44,533 bases of DNA from positions 1 to 44,533 of the IMG/VR virus record IMGVR_UViG_3300034407_002014. One strand, 5' to 3'. Shown in pieces: positions 1 through 7,572 of this stretch. The translations under genes were made by a program, and so were the position numbers. The notes under the pieces were generated by a model that made no database searches, had not been told where the DNA came from, and saw only the letters and a program-made list of their open reading frames with translations. The DNA is from a virus. Within the stretch, counting starts at the first letter, position 1. Each line of letters opens with the position of its first letter.

Positions 1-9
1 TTATGGTTG

Positions 10-537
10 ATGGGCAAACGCTCGGACTTTGAACGGAAACCCAGAGACTTCTATCCTACACCGATGGAAGCAGTAGAACCTCTGTTGCCACATTTACCAG
101 AAGGATTTAAGTTTGCAGAGCCTTGTGCTGGTAATGGTGCGTTGATTGAACATCTAGAGACAAAGGGCGTGTGTATGTGGGCTAGTGACATTGAACCACA
201 GGCTGAGGGCATACATAAGAGTCCGTATGATGCACTAGGGTTTGATGAGTTTATTGAGTCAGACTACATAGTAACAAATCCGCCGTGGGATCGAAAAATA
301 TTGCACCCCATGATAGAATTTTTTGCACCCAAGCGGCCAACTTGGTTACTGTTCGACGCTGATTGGATGCACACACAACAAAGCCGTCAGTATATGCCGT
401 GGTGCAGAAAAATCGTCAGTGTGGGCCGAGTCAAGTGGTTTGGTAATATGACAGGCAAGGATAATTGTGCTTGGTATCTGTTCAAAGAACAATGGGCATG
501 GGACGCAAAACCGCCTGAATTTATAGGGAGAATATGA
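10..537 (+). CDS. SAM-dependent DNA methyltransferase (N6-adenine type)
   Basis: Predicted class I methyltransferase of the DNA adenine type. Visible motifs are a FYPTP segment near the N-terminus, an AEPCAGNGALIEHL SAM-binding loop (motif I) and NPPW (motif IV, the catalytic motif of amino methyltransferases). At about 175 residues it is a compact single domain with no target-recognition domain I can see. ATG at 10 is used, but the frame is open to the window edge, so the true start could lie upstream. Its stop overlaps the next start (ATGATGG), suggesting translational coupling. A role in protecting phage DNA from restriction is inference; target and substrate are not readable from the sequence. 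Confidence 0.72.
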   Translation: MGKRSDFERKPRDFYPTPMEAVEPLLPHLPEGFKFAEPCAGNGALIEHLETKGVCMWASDIEPQAEGIHKSPYDALGFDEFIESDYIVTNPPWDRKILHPMIEFFAPKRPTWLLFDADWMHTQQSRQYMPWCRKIVSVGRVKWFGNMTGKDNCAWYLFKEQWAWDAKPPEFIGRI

Positions 538-1070
538 TGGTTGAAAGAATTGAAAATGCAGTGCCTCCGATGATTTTGGAGTATATTAGAACACAGGTTC
601 AAAATGAAGAGCGGTGGAGCTTCACTTATCCCAAGGGTGCGGTGTTTGAGAAAAAGCACCCTAAACTTACCATATATGATGGTAGCCAAATTCCAGAGGC
701 AAAGTTCCTTGAGGGTATTTCACATATGGTCTTATTGATGATCTACAATAAGATGCTCAAGGATGGCAACGATTTTTTCAAACCTACCATGCTTTGGTGT
801 GGTGCAGCAATCAAAGATAAATTTAGGCCGGACAATCTACATACTGATCATGAGGACGATATACCAAAGGGCATGAAGGTCATGAAACTTTTGGGATTGC
901 TCCACGCCGAGTGGCCTGAAGAGAATGGTGGTCATTTCTACCACGGCGGGAAAGAACACATCCTGACGCCTGGTACATTTTTGTGCTTTGATCCACTAGT
1001 CCAACACAAGGCAACAGATATAAATACAACTGTAAAGAGAATTGCTTTAGATTTTACAGTGGCGGCGTGA
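534..1070 (+). CDS. 2OG-Fe(II) oxygenase, prolyl-hydroxylase-like
   Basis: A 178-residue protein with the double-stranded beta-helix signature of 2-oxoglutarate/Fe(II) dioxygenases: an H-x-D pair in HTDHED, a glycine-rich strand (ENGGHFYHGG), a distal histidine in VQHKATD and a following arginine (KRIALDF) that would bind 2-oxoglutarate. Substrate unknown; in marine T4-like phages such enzymes are common and mostly uncharacterised. The start overlaps the stop of the upstream methyltransferase by 4 bases. It is one of six members of this superfamily in the window. Confidence 0.75.
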   Translation: MMVERIENAVPPMILEYIRTQVQNEERWSFTYPKGAVFEKKHPKLTIYDGSQIPEAKFLEGISHMVLLMIYNKMLKDGNDFFKPTMLWCGAAIKDKFRPDNLHTDHEDDIPKGMKVMKLLGLLHAEWPEENGGHFYHGGKEHILTPGTFLCFDPLVQHKATDINTTVKRIALDFTVAA

Positions 1071-1075
1071 TAGTA

Positions 1076-1091
1076 GTGACAAAAATGTCAC
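1076..1091. repeat. Small inverted repeat after 2OG gene
   Basis: GTGACA and TGTCAC arms enclose AAAA just after the stop of the oxygenase gene. No T-run follows, so it is not a classical terminator. It could stabilise the 3' end or be an operator for the promoter 50 bases downstream. Confidence 0.35.
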
Positions 1092-1138
1092 ACTTTGGTC
1101 TGAAATCGAAAAAAACGACATAGTATGCCATTTTTTGT

Positions 1139-1167
1139 TTGACAATATGTAGCCCATCTGGTACTAT
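1139..1167 (+). promoter_or_regulatory. Sigma70-type promoter, 71-aa ORF
   Basis: Perfect -35 TTGACA (1139-1144), 17-base spacer and -10 TACTAT (1162-1167). The start of transcription would fall near 1174, giving a short leader with GAGG before the ATG at 1199. It has the same architecture as six other promoters in the window. Confidence 0.75.
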
Positions 1168-1198
1168 GTATATAGTGATGATCAACAAAGAGGTTGCT

Positions 1199-1414
1199 AT
1201 GACTGTTCCAAATCCCCTTCTTACTTTTACCGAGTCCGAGTTTACCAAAGGTGTGTTTCGGGCTGAGACTAAATTCGGTACGATCACGTTAGTCGGTGCT
1301 GATCGGGATGACAAATTTTCCATCTTTGATCCGAATGGTATGTCGGTTGACGTTGGTGAACGCCGTCCGTTCATTGATGCCGTAAATCGTGCAACTTTTA
1401 TCTTTGGTGGGTAA
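1199..1414 (+). CDS. Hypothetical protein, 71 aa
   Basis: Small acidic protein of unknown function with no recognisable motif. ATG at 1199 is preferred over in-frame starts further upstream because GAGG lies five bases before it and the promoter (-10 at 1162-1167) would start transcripts only near 1174. The translation-start module GAGGTTGCTATGACTGT (1190-1206) recurs identically at the start of the AAA ATPase gene at 3796. It is monocistronic or cotranscribed with the following VWA gene, which has its own promoter. Confidence 0.65.
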   Translation: MTVPNPLLTFTESEFTKGVFRAETKFGTITLVGADRDDKFSIFDPNGMSVDVGERRPFIDAVNRATFIFGG

Positions 1415-1422
1415 AAAAGTTG

Positions 1423-1451
1423 TTGACAAACCCCTTTCTGTATGGTAGCAT
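1423..1451 (+). promoter_or_regulatory. Sigma70-type promoter of VWA gene
   Basis: TTGACA (1423-1428), 17-base spacer, TAGCAT (1446-1451). The ATG at 1458 begins exactly seven bases after the last base of the -10 box, i.e. at the expected transcription start, and no Shine-Dalgarno sequence fits between them, so a leaderless mRNA is predicted. Confidence 0.75.
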
Positions 1452-1457
1452 ATACTT

Positions 1458-3701
1458 ATGATGAAAAACAAATCGACAATCGCTCGACTTCTTGCTGAAG
1501 AAGATATCCATATCGTCAATAAAAAGATGGACACGGCATATTTCAATATCAAGAAGCGTGAGTTAGGACTCCCCATCTGGAAAGATGAGATTTCTAAGGT
1601 AGAGGAAGAATTGATGGTGTGCCACGAGATTGGTCACGCCCTCTGGACTTCTATGGATATGATTGAAAAATCAACTGACCGTGGTCTTAACGCTTCTTTT
1701 GTTAACATCCTTGAGGATGCTCGTATTGAGAAGCTTGTAAAGCGCAAGTATCCCGGCTCTGTTAATCTGTTCAAGAAAGGTTATGCTGCTCTCGCTGCTC
1801 GTGATTTTTTTGGGATTGCAGAAACGGGTGTTAACTCTTGCAATTTGATTGACCGCATCAATCTGTTCTTTAAGGAACAGGATGGTGTTGAGTTCTCTGA
1901 TGAAGAAAAGGTTTTCGTTGACCGTGCCGCTAAACTCGAAACGGAAGACGAGGTTCTTGACCTTGCCGAAGAACTTTACAAATACATGGAAGAAAATCCA
2001 GAAACCGACAAGCACGATGATGGTGAGTCTGATGGTAAGACAGTTGGTAATGGTGAGTCGGCACCCTCTGGCACAGGAGATAATGGTGAAAAAAGTTCTG
2101 AAGAGAGCGGCGATACTAGTAATGATTTACGTTCTGATGACGATCCTACTGTGGGTGACTCTGGAAATAATGTAGGAGAGGAAGATGATGGAGATGATGA
2201 TGGCACTGCTGCTGGTGGTTCTGCCGGTGACTCTGATGATGCCGGTGATGATACCGAAAGCAGTGCCGATACCAGTAAAGGTTCGGAAGTAGGCGGTAAC
2301 GCCACTTCTTCTTCCCCTGCTGGTATTCCAGAAGCCAAGACTGACAAGGCTCTAAGTGACGCCCTCAAGTCTTTGGTTGACGGTAATGCCAACGAAAAGG
2401 TTTATGGTCGTATTCCCAAGGTTGACTCTTCTGAGTTTATCGTGGATTACAAAACCGTTATTGATGAGTTGGGTGCTAATTATTCCTCTGAAGAAAAATG
2501 GGTTGGAACTTCTTTGGGCGAAGTCAAAGAGTTCAAGAATGACTCGAAGAAAACTGTGAACTACATGGTCAAAGAGTTTGAGATGAAGAAGTCTGCTGAC
2601 CAGTATGCACGGGCTGCCACTTCTAAGACTGGCACTCTGGACATGGGTGCGCTTCACACTTATAAGTTCAATGATGACTTGTTCAAGAAAGTGACGACTC
2701 TGCCGGGTGCGACTAATCACGGTATGGTTATGGTTGTCGATTGGTCTGGTTCAATGTGTGACAATCTGAAAGGTACGATTGAGCAGTTGCTTCAGTTGGT
2801 GATGTTTTGCCGTCGCACCAAGATTCCTTTCGAGGTGTTTGCTTTCACTAGTTGCTATAATGGTAATGCTTACTCGTCATGCGGCTATATTGATGTAAAC
2901 TATGGTGAAACGCCCATCTCTAAGGATATGCGTTTCTTAAACTTTTTCTCCAGCAAGATGAGTGCTGCCGAAGAAGAAAAGATGATGCACTATCTCTGGA
3001 TGATTGGTAAGCGATACAATCGGACATATGAAGATTGGTACACCACTGGTTATCCTGTAAACCCGCCATCAAAATATTCCTTGGGTGGAACGCCTTTGAA
3101 TGATGCGATTATTGTTCTGATGGATTTTCTGCCGAAATACAAGAAAGCCTCTGGTGTTCAGAAAATCAACACGATTTTCTTGACTGATGGTGCCAGTAAT
3201 AGTTTGCCGGGTGTCAAGGATAACAATGCTTACGGTGATTTCTACCAAGGTTTCCGTAGAGAAAATCTTTTGATTGACCCTGTTACCAACAAGCGGTATG
3301 AGTTTGGTGATTATAACAATGATGTCACTGATACTCTTCTCAAGGCTCTTAAAGGTCGGGTGCCGGGTATGAATGTGGTTGGGTTCTTCCTTGCCGGTTC
3401 TGGTCGAAATGGGAATATCAAACGTAACACTTGGAGTTATATTTTGATGGGTGGCACTACTAAAGTTGATGCTGCCATGGTCGAGATGCGTAAAAACAAG
3501 GTTGTGGTGCTGGAGTCCAAGGGTTATGACCAGTATTACATTCTGCCCGGCGGTGCGGCTCTTGCCGTCGAGAATGATGGTTTGGATGACAAGTTGGTAG
3601 GTGCTTCCAAGGGTAAACTCAAGACTGCCTTTGCGAAGTCCAACAAGGGACGCATCCAGAGTCGAGTGCTTCTCAACAAGTTTGTCGCATTGGTTGCATA
3701 A
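1458..3701 (+). CDS. CobT-like VWA protein with HExxH motif
   Basis: A 747-residue protein in three parts. The N-terminal part carries CHEIGHALW (residues 55-63), a zinc-metalloprotease-type HExxH. A long acidic low-complexity linker rich in D, E, S and G spans roughly residues 175-290. The C-terminal von Willebrand A domain has the MIDAS motif DWSGS (near residue 428), GGTPL and LTDGAS. It is followed by a MoxR/CobS-like AAA ATPase; such AAA+VWA pairs act as chelatase or chaperone-like remodelling machines, and T4-like marine phages carry similar genes annotated cobS/cobT or peptidase. The true substrate is unknown. Codon use favours GGT, GCT and CGT over AGA, unlike later genes, suggesting strong expression. 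Confidence 0.75.
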   Translation: MMKNKSTIARLLAEEDIHIVNKKMDTAYFNIKKRELGLPIWKDEISKVEEELMVCHEIGHALWTSMDMIEKSTDRGLNASFVNILEDARIEKLVKRKYPGSVNLFKKGYAALAARDFFGIAETGVNSCNLIDRINLFFKEQDGVEFSDEEKVFVDRAAKLETEDEVLDLAEELYKYMEENPETDKHDDGESDGKTVGNGESAPSGTGDNGEKSSEESGDTSNDLRSDDDPTVGDSGNNVGEEDDGDDDGTAAGGSAGDSDDAGDDTESSADTSKGSEVGGNATSSSPAGIPEAKTDKALSDALKSLVDGNANEKVYGRIPKVDSSEFIVDYKTVIDELGANYSSEEKWVGTSLGEVKEFKNDSKKTVNYMVKEFEMKKSADQYARAATSKTGTLDMGALHTYKFNDDLFKKVTTLPGATNHGMVMVVDWSGSMCDNLKGTIEQLLQLVMFCRRTKIPFEVFAFTSCYNGNAYSSCGYIDVNYGETPISKDMRFLNFFSSKMSAAEEEKMMHYLWMIGKRYNRTYEDWYTTGYPVNPPSKYSLGGTPLNDAIIVLMDFLPKYKKASGVQKINTIFLTDGASNSLPGVKDNNAYGDFYQGFRRENLLIDPVTNKRYEFGDYNNDVTDTLLKALKGRVPGMNVVGFFLAGSGRNGNIKRNTWSYILMGGTTKVDAAMVEMRKNKVVVLESKGYDQYYILPGGAALAVENDGLDDKLVGASKGKLKTAFAKSNKGRIQSRVLLNKFVALVA

Positions 3702-3730
3702 AAAAACTTTGAAAAAAGTGAAAATAAGTG

Positions 3731-3759
3731 TTGACAAACTTCCTTCAACATGCGATAAT
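3731..3759 (+). promoter_or_regulatory. Sigma70-type promoter of AAA ATPase gene
   Basis: TTGACA (3731-3736), 17-base spacer, GATAAT (3754-3759). The expected transcript starts at about 3766, giving a 30-base leader to the Shine-Dalgarno-preceded ATG at 3796. An ATG run also begins at 3766 itself, in the same frame. Confidence 0.78.
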
Positions 3760-3795
3760 AAGATAATGATGATGAAAACAGCAAATGAGGTTGCT

Positions 3796-4950
3796 ATGAC
3801 TGTGAAACTAACTCCCCGCAAAAAGTTGTTTGTCGAGGCTGCTGCCGAGATGTTCGGTAATGGTTCGGTGGTCAGCAAGGACCAGATTCGGATTGCTGCT
3901 GAGAAAGCAGGGGTTCCATATCCATCATGGATGAGCCGTACTAAGGTTGGTTATAACAAACATAAGTTGCCGGAACTTGATGTTCCTGCGTTTGTTGCTG
4001 ATGCGGTTGCCGCTGTCGAGGCTCCTGCCGTTGATACGGTCATGAACCTTGTCGCTTCTAATATGGAGAAGCAGAACTTGGTTCCGGCTCCGTTTGAGGG
4101 TTTTGTTCCTTGGGGTAACTATTCCAATCTCAAAAAGATTGTGAAGTCCGGCATGTTCTATCCTGTCTTCATCACCGGCTTGTCTGGTAACGGTAAGACT
4201 CTGATGGTCGAGCAGTTACACGCTGAACTTGGTAAAGAGTTGATCCGACTCAACATCACGATTGAGACTGATGAAGATGATCTGCTCGGCGGTTTCCGTT
4301 TGGTAAACGGTGAAACCAAGTTTGTTCCCGGCCCTGTTATCGAAGCGATGGAGCGTGGTTGCACTCTGTTGCTTGATGAGTGTGACTTGGGTTCTAACAA
4401 GTTGATGGCACTCCAGCCTGTTCTTGAGGGCAAGGGTGTATTCCTCAAGAAAGTCAACAAGTGGGTAACTCCTAAAGATGGGTTCAACGTGATTGCCACT
4501 GCCAACACCAAGGGCAAGGGTTCTGAAGATGGACGGTTCATTGGAACCAACATCCTCAACGAAGCGTTCCTTGAGCGGTTCGCCATCACTGTCGAGCAGC
4601 CTTATCCTACTGCGGCGACTGAGAAGAAGATCGTCATGGGGTCCATGAAGAAATACGGTGAAGTGGATGAAGAGTTTGCCACCAATCTCGTAACGTGGGC
4701 TGAAGTCATTCGTAAGACTTTCTATGATGGTGGCGTTGATGAGATTATCTCGACTCGTCGTCTGGATCACATCGTCAAGGCATTCACTATCTTCAAAGAC
4801 AAGATGACTGCCATTGAGATGTGTGTCGCTCGGTTTGATGAAGATACCAAAGAGTCCTTCATAGACCTCTACACCAAGGTTGATGCTGGTGTAATGACCA
4901 GCGAAGACACTGAAGAAAAAGTTATATATAGGGTTGAAAACGAGTTTTAA
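3796..4950 (+). CDS. cobS: CobS/MoxR-like AAA+ ATPase
   Basis: A 384-residue AAA+ ATPase. Walker A is GLSGNGKT (about residues 128-135), Walker B LLLDECD (about 191-197), sensor 1 ATANT (about 235), with downstream arginines including ERFAIT. The N-terminal 100 residues are a separate small domain. The best match is the CobS/MoxR group, known partner of CobT-like VWA proteins such as the preceding gene. In cobalamin synthesis CobS-CobT-CobN insert cobalt, but no CobN is present here, so a general remodelling role is equally likely. Start 3796 has GAGG five bases upstream; the in-frame ATG at 3766 sits at the predicted +1 and could give a 10-residue extension. Confidence 0.82.
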   Translation: MTVKLTPRKKLFVEAAAEMFGNGSVVSKDQIRIAAEKAGVPYPSWMSRTKVGYNKHKLPELDVPAFVADAVAAVEAPAVDTVMNLVASNMEKQNLVPAPFEGFVPWGNYSNLKKIVKSGMFYPVFITGLSGNGKTLMVEQLHAELGKELIRLNITIETDEDDLLGGFRLVNGETKFVPGPVIEAMERGCTLLLDECDLGSNKLMALQPVLEGKGVFLKKVNKWVTPKDGFNVIATANTKGKGSEDGRFIGTNILNEAFLERFAITVEQPYPTAATEKKIVMGSMKKYGEVDEEFATNLVTWAEVIRKTFYDGGVDEIISTRRLDHIVKAFTIFKDKMTAIEMCVARFDEDTKESFIDLYTKVDAGVMTSEDTEEKVIYRVENEF

Positions 4951-4964
4951 AACCCTATATATAA
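4922..4964. terminator. 14-bp perfect inverted repeat over the cobS stop
   Basis: TTATATATAGGGTT (4922-4935) pairs perfectly with AACCCTATATATAA (4951-4964). The inner bases AAAA/TTTT can extend the stem around a CGAG loop, and the hairpin includes the stop codon of the ATPase gene. There is no downstream T-run, so it may be a weak terminator or a processing/stability hairpin separating cobS from hsp20. Confidence 0.55.
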
Positions 4965-5004
4965 GAGACACAAGGCAATTCGTAAGTCCTTGGAAGGGAG
5001 TTTC

Positions 5005-5091
5005 GGTTGGTTCTCCGTAAAAACCAACCACTTTAACGTATCGCCTTATTGGGATACACAACACAATCTTGCTTAGTAAAGGAGATAAACA
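5005..5091 (+). promoter_or_regulatory. ROSE-like RNA thermometer in hsp20 leader
   Basis: Three consecutive hairpins precede the hsp20 start. The first is GGTTGGTT (5005-5012) with AACCAACC (5022-5029). The second is GTATC (5038-5042) with GATAC (5053-5057). The third is ATCTTGCT (5066-5073) with AGGAGAT (5080-5086) around a six-base loop. The last sequesters the Shine-Dalgarno AGGAG; it has one unpaired G (5071) in the TTGCT segment plus a T-G wobble, which is the hallmark of ROSE elements that control small heat-shock genes in proteobacteria. Melting at higher temperature would free the ribosome binding site. No clear promoter is visible inside the leader, so transcription probably reads in from upstream. 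Confidence 0.62.
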
Positions 5092-5532
5092 ATGGTTACA
5101 AGCAAAGCACTAAGTCTATTTGACAACTTCAATCAACTTACACCCTATGCGGTTGGATATGATCGGGTCTTCGATCAGCTCCAGAAGTACGTTCAAAATA
5201 ATGTACAGAGCTCAGGGTTTCCACCTTACAACATCCAAAAAGGGGGTGACTATAACTATACAATTGAAATCGCACTTGCTGGTTTTAGTAAGGACGATAT
5301 TGAGGTGGAAGTAGCCGAGAATACTCTATCGGTTCGATCAGACAAAAAGGCAGAGCCTGAAGATGAGTTCACATACCATCGTGGTATTTCTTATCGCCGG
5401 TTTGATCGTAAATTTACACTGGCTGACGATATCGTTGTCACTGGTGCAAATCTGGAAAATGGATTGCTTCGTATTGATCTGGAGCGAGTAATTCCAGAGG
5501 AAAAGAAGCCTCGACTTATTGAGGTGAAATAA
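5092..5532 (+). CDS. hsp20: Hsp20 small heat-shock chaperone
   Basis: A 146-residue alpha-crystallin family chaperone, similar in length to IbpA. A short N-terminal region (FDNFNQLTPYAVGYDRVF) is followed by FPPYNI, the alpha-crystallin domain with FSKDDIEVEVAENTLSV and an R-rich FDRKFTLADD strand, the conserved A-x-x-x-NGLLRIDL motif (ANLENGLLRIDL) and a C-terminal tail. It would bind unfolding proteins without ATP, possibly protecting virion assembly. Small Hsps are frequent in T4-like cyanophages and relatives. The AAAGGAG ribosome binding site lies within a ROSE-like hairpin (5066-5086). A rho-independent terminator follows directly. Confidence 0.92.
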   Translation: MVTSKALSLFDNFNQLTPYAVGYDRVFDQLQKYVQNNVQSSGFPPYNIQKGGDYNYTIEIALAGFSKDDIEVEVAENTLSVRSDKKAEPEDEFTYHRGISYRRFDRKFTLADDIVVTGANLENGLLRIDLERVIPEEKKPRLIEVK

Positions 5533-5540
5533 TTGGGAAA

Positions 5541-5570
5541 GGGGGATTGACAAAATCCCCCTCTTCCTTT
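5541..5570 (+). terminator. Rho-independent terminator after hsp20
   Basis: GGGGGATT (5541-5548), loop GACAA, AATCCCCC (5554-5561), then TCTTCCTTT. The 8-bp perfect stem contains the -35 hexamer of the next promoter. Confidence 0.75.
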
Positions 5571-5575
5571 AAAAT
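5547..5575 (+). promoter_or_regulatory. Sigma70-type promoter nested in terminator
   Basis: TTGACA (5547-5552), 17-base spacer, TAAAAT (5570-5575). The -35 hexamer spans the right end of the terminator's left arm and its loop. Transcripts would start at about 5582, ahead of GAGGAG (5588-5593) and the ATG at 5599. Confidence 0.8.
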
Positions 5576-5598
5576 GAATATATTATTGAGGAGTCGAT

Positions 5599-6630
5599 AT
5601 GGTAAGTAAACTAGTTCAAAAAGATGTGAATATTGCTGATTATGGTATTGATGCCATGACTGATGAAGGTCGAGTGCAATTAGTTCCAAATAAAAAAGGC
5701 GTCTTCTCTGTCGATAACTACAACAAAATGATTGATCCAAAAAGTGAGGAATATCAAATGGCCGAAGAAGACCAAGCAGAAATTACAAAAGATTATGAAA
5801 TTTTTTATTCAGATGATGGAGTAAAAAAGGTACGAACCGCAGGCGGTAACGTATATCCAGAGGGAACACCCGAATATACAGAGGTAACTGGCGAAGCAGC
5901 ACAGAATGGTGGATTGCAAATTGCAATGCGTCCAATCATGGCTCTTAATATTATGCGTGTTGAGTTTCCAATTGAAATTATTGATGAACTCAATGAACAC
6001 ATTGATGAAGAAATTATCTCTAAGAGCGATAGTTTCGCTCCAGGCCTAGTTGGTCAATTAAAAAATGATGAGAAATCTGCACAGTTAGATTTTCCGTTTG
6101 ATAATGAAGTAGGTAAACAAGTAGAAACTGTATTCAATCAGATTGGTACAACATATCTTCAACACTTGGGCAGAGATGCAAAGGCTGAAGTAACACAGTG
6201 TTGGACTAACCACGCATATGCTGGTGACTACAATCCGTTCCATGATCACGGTGTAAAGACTGTGGCTGGATTGTCTGGGTTTCTTTGGTTGAAAGTTCCA
6301 CAATGCATTCAAGATACACCTGATGTACCTCGTATCAATAATGCCTCCGGCGGTGTTGATGGTTGGACTCATTTGTGTTGGGGTACTAACACAATGCGTG
6401 ATCTTATGCAGTTGCGTCCTCAAACAGAGGATTATGTAAAACCTATGGAAGGCGTGATGTTAGTATTTCCACAGTGGTTGAAACATCAAGTGATGCCTTT
6501 CTTTGGTGAAGGTGAGCGGCGTTCCATTGCTATGAACTGGAATGTTCATGACAGTGATGATGAGCGTAAGAAATATATGTCAGATCGTGAGGCAAGCTTA
6601 TATGATGAGCAAAAAGCAAAAGAATCCTAG
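5599..6630 (+). CDS. 2OG-Fe(II) oxygenase family protein, 343 aa
   Basis: Long member of the 2-oxoglutarate/Fe(II) dioxygenase superfamily. About 110 N-terminal residues are unassigned, acidic and probably a separate domain. The catalytic part shows NPFHDHG (H-x-H-type iron-binding motif), a SGFLWLKVP strand, LVFPQWLKHQV with the distal histidine, and ERRSIAMNWNV with the 2OG-binding arginine. This resembles the phage family in which the motif is NP-x-H-x-H followed by FPSWL-x-H. Substrate unknown. It has its own promoter and a strong GAGGAG ribosome binding site, and heads an operon running into the DUF3310-like gene and the sliding clamp. Confidence 0.68.
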   Translation: MVSKLVQKDVNIADYGIDAMTDEGRVQLVPNKKGVFSVDNYNKMIDPKSEEYQMAEEDQAEITKDYEIFYSDDGVKKVRTAGGNVYPEGTPEYTEVTGEAAQNGGLQIAMRPIMALNIMRVEFPIEIIDELNEHIDEEIISKSDSFAPGLVGQLKNDEKSAQLDFPFDNEVGKQVETVFNQIGTTYLQHLGRDAKAEVTQCWTNHAYAGDYNPFHDHGVKTVAGLSGFLWLKVPQCIQDTPDVPRINNASGGVDGWTHLCWGTNTMRDLMQLRPQTEDYVKPMEGVMLVFPQWLKHQVMPFFGEGERRSIAMNWNVHDSDDERKKYMSDREASLYDEQKAKES

Positions 6631-6907
6631 TTACAAATACGGTGAGGATAAAATCCTCACCGAATTGAAGGAATACATCGACTCCACCTATGATGAACAC
6701 TATAGTAAGAACAAGTTTCAAGCTACAGAGTTCATCATAGACGGTGGTCATGGTGAAGGTTTCTGTATCGGTAACATAATGAAGTATGCACAGCGGTATG
6801 GAAAAAAAGATGGTAAGAACCGAAGGGACTTGCTAAAAGTGATACACTATGGTATCATTGCATTACACGTTAACGAAATGGAGAATTTAGATAATGAAAC
6901 TAAGTGA
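6602..6907 (+). CDS. DUF3310-type small protein
   Basis: A 101-residue protein whose C-terminal half (GNIMKYAQRYGKKDGKNRRDLLKVIHYG) matches the pattern of the DUF3310 family of phage proteins (G-N-x-x-K-Y...R-G-K...DLxKAxxY). The biochemical role is unknown; the family is often found near phage nucleotide-metabolism and replication genes. ATG 6602 (GAGG nine bases upstream) overlaps the preceding oxygenase; ATG 6605 is an alternative. Its end overlaps the start of the sliding clamp by 14 bases, so the three genes are translationally coupled. Confidence 0.65.
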   Translation: MMSKKQKNPSYKYGEDKILTELKEYIDSTYDEHYSKNKFQATEFIIDGGHGEGFCIGNIMKYAQRYGKKDGKNRRDLLKVIHYGIIALHVNEMENLDNETK

Positions 6908-7556
6908 TACGACTATCTCGGTGTTGAAAAATTATTCCACTATTAATCAGAATTTGATGATTAAAGTTGGGTCTAACCTTTCAACTATGAGTGCTATGAA
7001 GAATATTGTTGCAAGTGCAGATGTTCAAGAGACGTTTGAGAAAGATGTTGCCATCTATGATTTGAACGAATTTCTCGCAACTTTATCTTTGTTTAACAAT
7101 CCAGACTTAGACTTTCAAGATGATTATGTTGTCTTGAGTGAAGAAGGTTCTGGAAGAAAAGCACGGTATTGGTATTCTGATCCATCTGTGGTTACAACTC
7201 TAACAAAAGAAATCACAATGCCTGATCCAGACATTACCTTCTCTTTGTCCAGTGAAGAATTATCAGATGTTACTAAAGCTGCCGCAGTTATCGGTGCGCC
7301 TGATATGTGTCTTGACTCTAGTGGTCTTAAAGTCACTGACAAAAAGAATGATACTGCCAATGATTACTCTTTGCCTATTGTGCAGAAAGGATCGGAAGTC
7401 GTTGATTATAAGTTCTGGTTCAAAGTTGAGAATTTAAAAATTCTGCCGGGAACTTATGATGTGAGTGTATCATCAAAAAACATCAGCAACTTCAAAAATT
7501 CTAATGTAGACATTGAATACTTTATCGCCCTTGAACCAGAATCTAATTACGGTTGA
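6894..7556 (+). CDS. 45: Sliding clamp (gp45)
   Basis: A 220-residue homologue of the T4 DNA polymerase processivity clamp, a trimeric ring that tethers polymerase to DNA and also activates late transcription in T4. Recognised from the overall pattern (start MKLSDTTISVLKNYS, central YDLNEFLATLSLF, C-terminal IEYFIALEPE) and from its position directly before gp44. The length is close to the 228 residues of T4 gp45. The gp45-gp55-gp33 late-transcription link fits with the TATAAATA late promoters found downstream. Confidence 0.92.
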   Translation: MKLSDTTISVLKNYSTINQNLMIKVGSNLSTMSAMKNIVASADVQETFEKDVAIYDLNEFLATLSLFNNPDLDFQDDYVVLSEEGSGRKARYWYSDPSVVTTLTKEITMPDPDITFSLSSEELSDVTKAAAVIGAPDMCLDSSGLKVTDKKNDTANDYSLPIVQKGSEVVDYKFWFKVENLKILPGTYDVSVSSKNISNFKNSNVDIEYFIALEPESNYG

Positions 7557-7572
7557 TAGGGGATTATATATT

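Noticed and set aside
1976-2392. Acidic linker of the VWA protein as a coding error or separate gene
   Set aside because: The frame is continuous and low-complexity D/E/S/G linkers are usual in CobT-type proteins.
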